Assembly (NCBI GenBank): GCA_030608245.1
Contig: JAUWEO010000048.1
Span: forward strand, 1 to 9,640
Direction: 5' to 3'
Source: Candidatus Latescibacterota bacterium
GTDB taxonomy: Bacteria > Latescibacterota > MVCY01
Length of the DNA stretch: 9,640 bases
Part shown: piece after piece, positions 5,040 to 9,640 of the stretch
Layout of the letters: every line of letters starts with the position of its first letter
Numbering within the stretch: position 1 is the first letter of the stretch
The notes under the pieces: generated by a model
Seen by the model: the letters and a program-made list of their open reading frames with translations, nothing else
What the model was told of the DNA's origin: nothing
Databases searched by the model: none
Program-made: the position numbers and the translations under genes

Positions 5040-5101
5040 GGGGAGGAGAGGAGCAGGGGAGAAAGAGCGGAGGAGCAGAGGAGCGAGGGAGAAAGAGGGA
5101 G
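5040..5101 (+). repeat. Purine-rich direct repeat, copy B of the cassette-boundary repeat
   Basis: This tract is almost pure A/G and contains two similar units: GGAGCAGGGGAGAAAGAGC from about 5050 and GGAGCGAGGGAGAAAGAGG from about 5080. GCAGAGGAGC at 5075 equals the tail of copy A at 4171. The tract runs up to the next start codon, so its GGAG words may also act as ribosome binding sites for that gene. Confidence 0.55.
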
Positions 5102-5485
5102 ATGAGTAGGAAGCCTATTCAGAGTCATCGAGAACTACAAGTGTATCAGTTGGCATTCGATGCAGCAATGAGAATATTTGAGTTGACAAAGGAATTTCCA
5201 AACGAAGTAAAATATTCGTTGGTTGATCAAATCCGAAGGTCTTCCCGGTCAGTGTGTGCAAACACCGCAGAAAGTTGGCGCAAGAGACGATACGAGGCGG
5301 CCTTCGTCAGTAAGCTGAATGATGCAGAGGCTGAGGCAGCAGAGACTCAGGCCTGGATAGAGTTCTCCGTGAAATGTGGATACCTTGGTAAGGACATAGG
5401 CCAGGAACTTGGGCAAACTTACGACCATATAATTGGCAAGCTTGTTAATATGATACCCAACCCATCCCCCTGGTTAATCCGATAA
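5102..5485 (+). CDS. Four-helix-bundle protein, 23S rRNA intervening-sequence (S23/IVP) type
   Basis: This 127-residue all-helical protein matches the four-helix-bundle family first found in intervening sequences of 23S rRNA genes and related to the Avd protein of diversity-generating retroelements. Recognisable parts are HRELQVYQLAFDAAMRIFEL, TKEFPNEVKYSLVDQIRRSS, SVCANTAESW, then KLNDAEAEAAETQAWIEFSVKCGY. Family members form positively charged pentamers thought to bind nucleic acid; the cellular role is mostly unknown. No reverse transcriptase or variable-repeat pair is visible nearby, so a retroelement role is not supported here. The ATG at 5102 fits the family's start; GGGAG just before it is too close for an ideal ribosome binding site, but more GGAG words lie further upstream. 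It stands alone between copies B and C of the purine-rich repeat. Confidence 0.85.
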   Translation: MSRKPIQSHRELQVYQLAFDAAMRIFELTKEFPNEVKYSLVDQIRRSSRSVCANTAESWRKRRYEAAFVSKLNDAEAEAAETQAWIEFSVKCGYLGKDIGQELGQTYDHIIGKLVNMIPNPSPWLIR

Positions 5486-5519
5486 TCTCCCTTGCACCCA
5501 TGCGGGCGGAGCAGGAGTT

Positions 5520-5567
5520 CCCCCCCCCCGTGGTCGCCCAGAAGCAGGGGTGAGGAGAAGGAGATAA
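5520..5567. repeat. Poly-C run plus truncated hairpin and purine tail, copy C
   Basis: Ten consecutive C (5520-5529) are followed by GTGGTCGCCCAG (5530-5541), identical to the right arm of the hairpin at 4145-4166. A purine-rich tail to about 5567 follows. The left arm of the hairpin is missing. Homopolymers of this length are prone to base-call error, so the exact length is uncertain. The copy sits just past the thiC stop, at the boundary between accessory and housekeeping DNA. Confidence 0.5.
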
Positions 5568-5576
5568 ACCCCAGCG

Positions 5577-6866
5577 CTACTTCTCTGGATGAAGGGCCTT
5601 TTTTACCAGCTTTAGGGCACAATATTCACCACACATAGTGCAGACATCGGAAATCCGGGGACTGCTCTCTTCCCTCATTTTCCGAGCGAGCTCAGGATTG
5701 ACAGAAAGTCTAATTTGCTCCTCCCAGTTCAGATCTTTTCTGGCCTGGGCCATTTTATGGTCCCATTCCACCGCACCTTTTACCCCCTTGACTATATCTG
5801 CCGCGTGAGCAGCGATACGGGTCACTATCACTCCCTCTCTGACATCTTCCACTTTCGGCAATCGGAGGTGTTCACCGGGGGTGACATAGCAGAGAAAATC
5901 AGCGCCAGCAGCGGCAGCCCAGGCACCTCCTATGGCCGAGGTGATGTGGTCATAGCCCGGGGCAATATCAGTGACAACCGGGCCCAGAACATAAAATGGG
6001 GCCCCTCGGCAGAGTCTCTTCTCCAACAGCACATTGTACTCAACTTGGTCTAAGGGCAGATGCCCCGGTCCTTCTATCATTGCCTGTACATCCTGTTCCC
6101 AGGCCCTCTGAGCCAGTTCTCCCAAAAGTACCAGCTCCCCTATCTGGGCCCGATCGGTGGCATCGGCCAAAGAGCCGGGACGAAGTCCATCACCCAGACT
6201 CAAGGTAATGTCGTATTTTTTCGCAATCGCCAGAAGTCGGTCGTAGTCCTCATAGAGTGGATTTTCTCTATTGTTAGCGATCATCCAGGTGGTGAGGAAA
6301 ACTCCACCCCGGCTGACGATATCGGTCACCCTGCCCTGGTGTTTCAATCTCTGTAAGGTGTTCTGAGTTACCCCGCAGTGCAGGGTCATAAAATCGACCC
6401 CATCCTGAGCCTGCCGTTCGATTACCTCGAATATCTTCTCTGTGGTCATTTTCACTAAGGCCCCGGTTTCACTGATGGCCTCTATTGCTGCCTGATAGAT
6501 AGGGACAGTGCCCAAAGGGACTGCACAGGCCTTTAGGATTTCCCTTCTAACCTTGTCCAAATCCCCCCCAGTGCTCAAATCCATAACTGCATCTGCACCA
6601 GCATCAATGGCCACTTTTGCCTTCTAAGCCTCTTCTACCAGATCAATATGGTCAGGGGATGTCCCTATGTTGGCGTTCACTTTGGTTTTGAGTCCTGTGC
6701 CAATCCCAATTGGCCGATCCAACCGACGAAGCCTATTTTGGGGTATGACTATCTGGCCACCGGCTACCCCTTCGGCAACAATTTCAGGGGTCACTGCCTC
6801 ATCCCGGGCGACTCGTCTTATCTCCGGAGTGATTTTGCCGGCCTTCGCTTCAGTTATTTGAGTCAC
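5577..6866 (-). pseudogene. thiC: Phosphomethylpyrimidine synthase ThiC, interrupted by in-frame TAG
   Basis: ThiC is a radical-SAM enzyme that rearranges aminoimidazole ribotide to the HMP-phosphate precursor of thiamine. The frame spans 429 residues, the usual length of the short ThiC form. It starts at GTG 6866 with AGGTG 8 nt upstream. Visible hallmarks are VNANIGTSPDHIDL, GADAVMDLSTGGDL, FMTLHCGV, SRGGVF, LSLGDGLRPG, EGPGHLPLDQ and the C-terminal cluster motif with C409, C412 and C416 (CX2CX3C). The spacing is one residue shorter than the CX2CX4C I recall for E. coli. Codon 81 (6624-6626) is TAG, exactly where relatives have a charged residue in EE.EKAKVAI.AGAD. The frame continues unchanged on both sides, and the downstream part could restart at GTG 6614. 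A single base change (GAG or CAG to TAG) or a read error explains it. All catalytic parts are otherwise intact. Confidence 0.9.
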
Positions 6867-6938
6867 GTTGTCTTCACCTCTTCTAATCGATACACCGTAG
6901 TGTAGTCCTTTTGGGCGGATACTCTGTTTTTAAGCCTC

Positions 6939-6971
6939 AACCTCCCGCAGGTTTGGAACCTGCGGGAGGTT
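6939..6971. repeat. Perfect 15-bp hairpin between proS and thiC
   Basis: AACCTCCCGCAGGTT (6939-6953) and AACCTGCGGGAGGTT (6957-6971) pair perfectly around a 3-nt loop. It begins 9 nt after the proS stop on the transcribed strand. The sequence that follows in that direction is GAGGCTTAAAAAC, with no T tract, so classic termination is not supported. It may be a dispersed palindromic repeat, an mRNA-stabilising 3' structure, or a weak attenuator before thiC. Confidence 0.6.
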
Positions 6972-6979
6972 TGGTCAAA

Positions 6980-8719
6980 CTAGTTTTCTGAAGATTGGAC
7001 AGTTTTCTCCATTTCTCGGACGATCTCTTCGATCTTAGCCAGAGCCACTGCCTTGTCTACTTTAATCACCTTCCCTGATTTGCGGAATCGAATCTCTACT
7101 TTACCCTGATTCAATCCCTTTTCCCCAATGGTAGCCCTGAGTGGAATGCCGATTAAGTCGGCGTCCTTAAATTTGGTACCGGCTCGAAGTTCGCGGTCGT
7201 CGATAAGTACCTCAAGACCTTTCCCCAAAAGACCCTGGTAGAGCTGTTCTGAGAGCTCTTTGGTCTCCTGGTGAGCGGGATTGATTGGCAGCAGGTGAAT
7301 CTGATAAGGAGCGATGGAGATAGGCCAAACAATCCCATCCTTGTCCGAGTGCTGTTCTATGACCGAGGCCACAATCCTCTCCAAGCCGATGCCGTAGCTG
7401 CCCATAACGATGGGATGCTGTTCTCCCTGTGGGTCAAGGTAGGTAGCTTCTAAGGCCTGAGAATATTTCGTTCCCAGCTTGAAGATATGCCCGATCTCAA
7501 TAGCAGGGGAGATCTCCAAGGCAGCTCCGCAACAAGGACAAGGGTCACCGGACTGCACCATTCGCAACTGGGCATATTTCTCCACCCGGAAATCTCTGCC
7601 CGGTTCAAGTCCTTTCAAGTGAAAATCGTCCTGGTTAGCGCCAGTAAGCAAATCATCTTGATCTTTAAGCGAAAGATCGGCAATTATCATCACCTCTTTT
7701 TTTAGCCCCACTGGGCCGATAAATCCCAAATGAGCTCCGGTCAACTCCAAGGCCTCTTCTGGGGTGGCAGGACGGAATTCGCATTTCAGTTCCCTGTTCA
7801 GTTTTGCTTCATCGAGCTGATCCTCCCCCGAGATCAAAGCCATTACCGGCCCTCTCTCAGAGATGAACAACAGGGATTTCATCAGTCGGGAGGGAGACAG
7901 CTCCAGGAATTCAGACACCGCCTCGATGGTCTTTTTCTCTGGGGTGAAGACCTTCTCTGCTTGAGATTGTGCAGATGGCGATGGGGAATCAGATTGCTGT
8001 TCTCCTGCAGTGGCTACCTCTAAATTGGCGGCGTAATCGCAGTCTCTGCACAACACAACCTCATCTTCGCCGGCAGGAGAGGAAATCATAAACTCCTCCG
8101 ATTCCGAGCCGCCCATAATTCCGCTGGAAGCACTAACTGTAAAGGTCTCAAGTTCACATCGTCGGAAGATTCTCAAATAGGCCCGACGGTGAAGCTGGTA
8201 ACTTCTTTCCAGACCTTCCTGGTCGGTATCGAAACTATAGGAGTCCTTCATCAGGAACTGTCTGCCCCGAAGCACTCCAGAGCGAGGCCGAGGTTCATCT
8301 CGGAACTTGGTCTGTATTTGGTACCATATCTGGGGAAGCTCACGGTAGGAACGGATCTCGCCGGCAGCTATGGAGGTGAATATCTCCTCATGGGTGGGAG
8401 GAAGACACAGATCGGCTCCCCTCCGGTCCTTCAATCTGAACATTAAATCTCCCGCTTGCTGCCAGCGCCCGGTCTTCTCCCAGATATCCTTTCGGCTCAG
8501 GGTGGGGAGAAGAAATTCCTGGGCGCCGATCTGTTCCATCTCTTCCCGAATAATCTGGGCCACCTTTCTGAGCACTCGCCAGCCCAAGGGGAGAAAGGAG
8601 TAAACGCCTGATAGATGAAGCCGTATCATTCCCGTTCGTAACATCAACTGGTGGCTGGGGACTTCAGCATCAGCCGGTATCTGTTTCTGCGTAGGGATGA
8701 ATGCCTGTGAAAATCTCAC
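6980..8719 (-). CDS. proS: Prolyl-tRNA synthetase, bacterial type with editing domain
   Basis: ProS charges tRNA-Pro with proline in the cytoplasm. The 579 residues match the bacterial form. The class II catalytic core has motif 2 near 139-163 (TKFRDEPRPRSG then GRQFLMKDSYSF) and motif 3 at 439-456 (GSYGIGLERIVASV). The INS editing domain lies between about 225 and 405, including K281 in RLMKSLLF, equivalent to the lysine that E. coli uses to clear Ala-tRNA-Pro. The anticodon-binding domain covers about 475-570. Cysteines at C224/C227 and C394/C396/C397 flank the insertion and may bind a metal. A low-complexity Ser/Gln patch (240-254) precedes the INS domain. The start is GTG, chosen because AGGAGG lies 7 nt upstream and MRFSQAFIPT is the family's N-terminus. 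merR ends 11 nt upstream, so the two are one operon. Confidence 0.97.
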   Translation of the reverse strand: MRFSQAFIPTQKQIPADAEVPSHQLMLRTGMIRLHLSGVYSFLPLGWRVLRKVAQIIREEMEQIGAQEFLLPTLSRKDIWEKTGRWQQAGDLMFRLKDRRGADLCLPPTHEEIFTSIAAGEIRSYRELPQIWYQIQTKFRDEPRPRSGVLRGRQFLMKDSYSFDTDQEGLERSYQLHRRAYLRIFRRCELETFTVSASSGIMGGSESEEFMISSPAGEDEVVLCRDCDYAANLEVATAGEQQSDSPSPSAQSQAEKVFTPEKKTIEAVSEFLELSPSRLMKSLLFISERGPVMALISGEDQLDEAKLNRELKCEFRPATPEEALELTGAHLGFIGPVGLKKEVMIIADLSLKDQDDLLTGANQDDFHLKGLEPGRDFRVEKYAQLRMVQSGDPCPCCGAALEISPAIEIGHIFKLGTKYSQALEATYLDPQGEQHPIVMGSYGIGLERIVASVIEQHSDKDGIVWPISIAPYQIHLLPINPAHQETKELSEQLYQGLLGKGLEVLIDDRELRAGTKFKDADLIGIPLRATIGEKGLNQGKVEIRFRKSGKVIKVDKAVALAKIEEIVREMEKTVQSSEN

Positions 8720-8730
8720 TGAATTGCCTC

Positions 8731-9087
8731 CTACAGTTGATTGACAAGTTGCAAAAGCTCTGTAAGTTCTTCCTTCAGTTCTAACAGGATGTGTTTAGAC
8801 TCTATCTCATCGGAAGACTGTTCCAGTTGTTGACGGACAAATTCCTTATCGTTCTTAAGTTTCTCTTTCGCCCCTTTGATGCTATATTTCTCCTCCTGCA
8901 GCAGCCGTTTTAGCATCAATACAATCTTTACATCCCGGGGGCGGTAAGTTCTATTTCCGGCCCGGTTTTTTTGCGGACGCAAGATAGAAAATTCCTCTTC
9001 CCAATATCTGAGAATATGGGATTTTACTCCACTGAGGCGCGATACCTCACTGATAGAGTAGTAAAGCTTACCTGGGGTTTTATCCAT
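8731..9087 (-). CDS. MerR-family transcriptional regulator (118 aa)
   Basis: A DNA-binding protein with an N-terminal MerR winged helix (residues 9-75). It shows YYSISEVSRLSGVKSHILRYWEEEF, split here as HTH (ISEVSRLSGVKSHILRYWE) and wing (RPQKNRAGNRTYRPRDV), then a helix ending SIKGAKEKL. The last 40 residues are charged and heptad-like (EFVRQQLEQSSDEIESKHIL then LELKEELTELLQLV), fitting the dimerisation coiled coil. There is no C-terminal ligand or metal domain, so the signal is unknown. Small MerR proteins of this kind are often found beside housekeeping genes in diverse bacteria. The ATG at 9087 has only a weak ribosome binding site (GGTGA). It sits between gpsA (177 nt upstream) and proS (11 nt downstream). 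Confidence 0.9.
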   Translation of the reverse strand: MDKTPGKLYYSISEVSRLSGVKSHILRYWEEEFSILRPQKNRAGNRTYRPRDVKIVLMLKRLLQEEKYSIKGAKEKLKNDKEFVRQQLEQSSDEIESKHILLELKEELTELLQLVNQL

Positions 9088-9226
9088 CGTTGTTCACCAA
9101 CGAAGAGAGTTTGCATGGTTCAACCTAAATTTGGAAAACGCCGCAGAACAGTGAAAACAACCGAAGAATATCGGATACTATCTATTGAATCCTCAGAAGA
9201 TATTTCAGAAACAGCAGAATTAATAT

Positions 9227-9258
9227 TCAGTGTCTTTCGGTGTTCGATTTTTCCAGAT
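9227..9258 (-). repeat. Dispersed 32-nt repeat, copy B (inverted relative to copy A)
   Basis: The reverse complement of this stretch matches 4306-4337 at 29 of 32 positions, ending in GAAAGACACTGA. It lies in the 177-nt gap between gpsA and merR, so an intergenic repeat has settled inside an otherwise conserved cluster. The rest of the gap is AT-rich with no clear promoter. Confidence 0.6.
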
Positions 9259-9264
9259 ATATGT

Positions 9265-9640
9265 TCAACAATAGACTTCTGGTTTGGCACCTCTGCTCAT
9301 CAATTGTGACACTGCCGTTCGGGGATCTTCTCCCTGAAACAGCACTGCATAGATTCTTTCAGTTATAGGCATCTCCACTTTCAGTTTTCGCGACAACTGA
9401 AGGGCAGAGCGGGTGGTCTTTACCCCCTCGGCTACCATCTTCATTTCTTCTAACACCTGGTTGAGGCTATTGCCTTTTCCGATTTGTTCGCCCACATATC
9501 GGTTTCTGCTGTGTTGACTGATGCAGGTGGTTATTAGATCGCCCATTCCCGAAAGGCCAGCGAAGGTTAAAGGTTCTGCTCCCATTGCTACACCGAGGCG
9601 GGTGATCTCGGCCAGTCCTCTGGTCATCAAGGCACCTTTG
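9265..9640 (-). CDS. gpsA: NAD(P)-dependent glycerol-3-phosphate dehydrogenase, C-terminal part
   Basis: GpsA reduces dihydroxyacetone phosphate to sn-glycerol-3-phosphate, the backbone of membrane phospholipids. The frame enters from beyond the right edge; 124 whole codons plus the stop are visible, about the last 35-40 percent of a normal 330-residue enzyme. The family's C-terminal all-helical domain is clear: KGALMTRGLAEITRLGVAMG, then FAGLSGMGDLITTC, SRNRYVG, the VAEGVKTTRSAL helix, MPITERIYAVLF and a closing SRGAKPE. The substrate-site lysine region (KGAL.TRGLAE) is at the very edge. The N-terminal Rossmann fold lies outside. The stop is TGA, unlike the TAG used by the next three genes. 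It is the first visible gene of the minus-strand cluster. Confidence 0.95.
   Translation of the reverse strand, partial: KGALMTRGLAEITRLGVAMGAEPLTFAGLSGMGDLITTCISQHSRNRYVGEQIGKGNSLNQVLEEMKMVAEGVKTTRSALQLSRKLKVEMPITERIYAVLFQGEDPRTAVSQLMSRGAKPEVYC

Noticed and set aside
5102..5485. Diversity-generating retroelement, suggested by the Avd-like four-helix protein
   Set aside because: No reverse transcriptase, template repeat or variable repeat is visible within the window.
5577..6866. TAG read as a sense codon (recoded genome)
   Set aside because: thiC, proS and merR all end in TAG at their expected C-termini, so TAG works as a stop here; only a local mutation, error or read-through remains.
6867..6979. 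TPP riboswitch before thiC
   Set aside because: I looked for the conserved CTGAGA and the ACC-CTTGAACCTGA-type core on the minus strand and found neither; only the 15-bp hairpin is present.
8971..9309. 112-codon plus-strand frame across the merR start
   Set aside because: Most of it is antisense to merR, and its tail (SVFRCSIFPD) is only the translated dispersed repeat, which also appears in translation at 4216-4401.

Overview
The window is bacterial DNA, most likely from an uncultured environmental lineage. It joins an accessory left half (about 1-5570) to a conserved housekeeping cluster on the minus strand (5577-9640). The left-end regulator and the small protein at 1095 resemble proteins I associate with Chloroflexota (Anaerolineae-like). 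The gpsA-merR-proS-thiC cluster does not fix the phylum. Taxonomy is therefore a lean, not a call.

Left block (1-3640). A SARP/BTAD-type transcriptional regulator (minus strand, cut by the window edge) faces a plus-strand group of three genes: a small protein of unknown function, a secreted six-repeat kelch protein, and a secreted protein with two SnoaL-like (NTF2-fold) domains. Between them lies a promoter-like site with three repeats at exact 11-bp steps ending just before an extended -10 box, the layout of SARP-activated promoters. The two secreted proteins are unrelated in fold but end in the same short C-terminal motif (VE..[S/T]WG..K.LF). A strong hairpin closes the group. I read this as a candidate SARP-controlled unit for envelope or extracellular proteins. 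This is the most interesting part of the window.

Middle block (3640-5570). This is a scrapyard of mobile and repeated DNA. It holds two pairs of near-identical palindromes (one pair here, one in the left promoter region) and a 65-residue C-terminal remnant of an asparaginyl-tRNA synthetase abutting a palindrome. It also holds a hicB-hicA toxin-antitoxin pair with a palindromic operator candidate and a four-helix-bundle (S23/IVP-type) gene. Related purine-rich or hairpin repeats lie before, between and after these accessory genes. A 32-nt repeat in this block recurs inverted about 4.9 kb away.

Right block (5577-9640, minus strand, transcribed right to left). The order is gpsA (partial), a MerR-family regulator, proS (bacterial-type prolyl-tRNA synthetase with editing insertion), then thiC. 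merR and proS are 11 nt apart and almost certainly co-transcribed. thiC follows a 113-nt gap holding a perfect 15-bp hairpin, and it is interrupted at codon 81 by an in-frame TAG. TAG is also the normal terminal stop of thiC, proS and merR, so general TAG recoding is unlikely. A nonsense mutation or a base-call error fits better.
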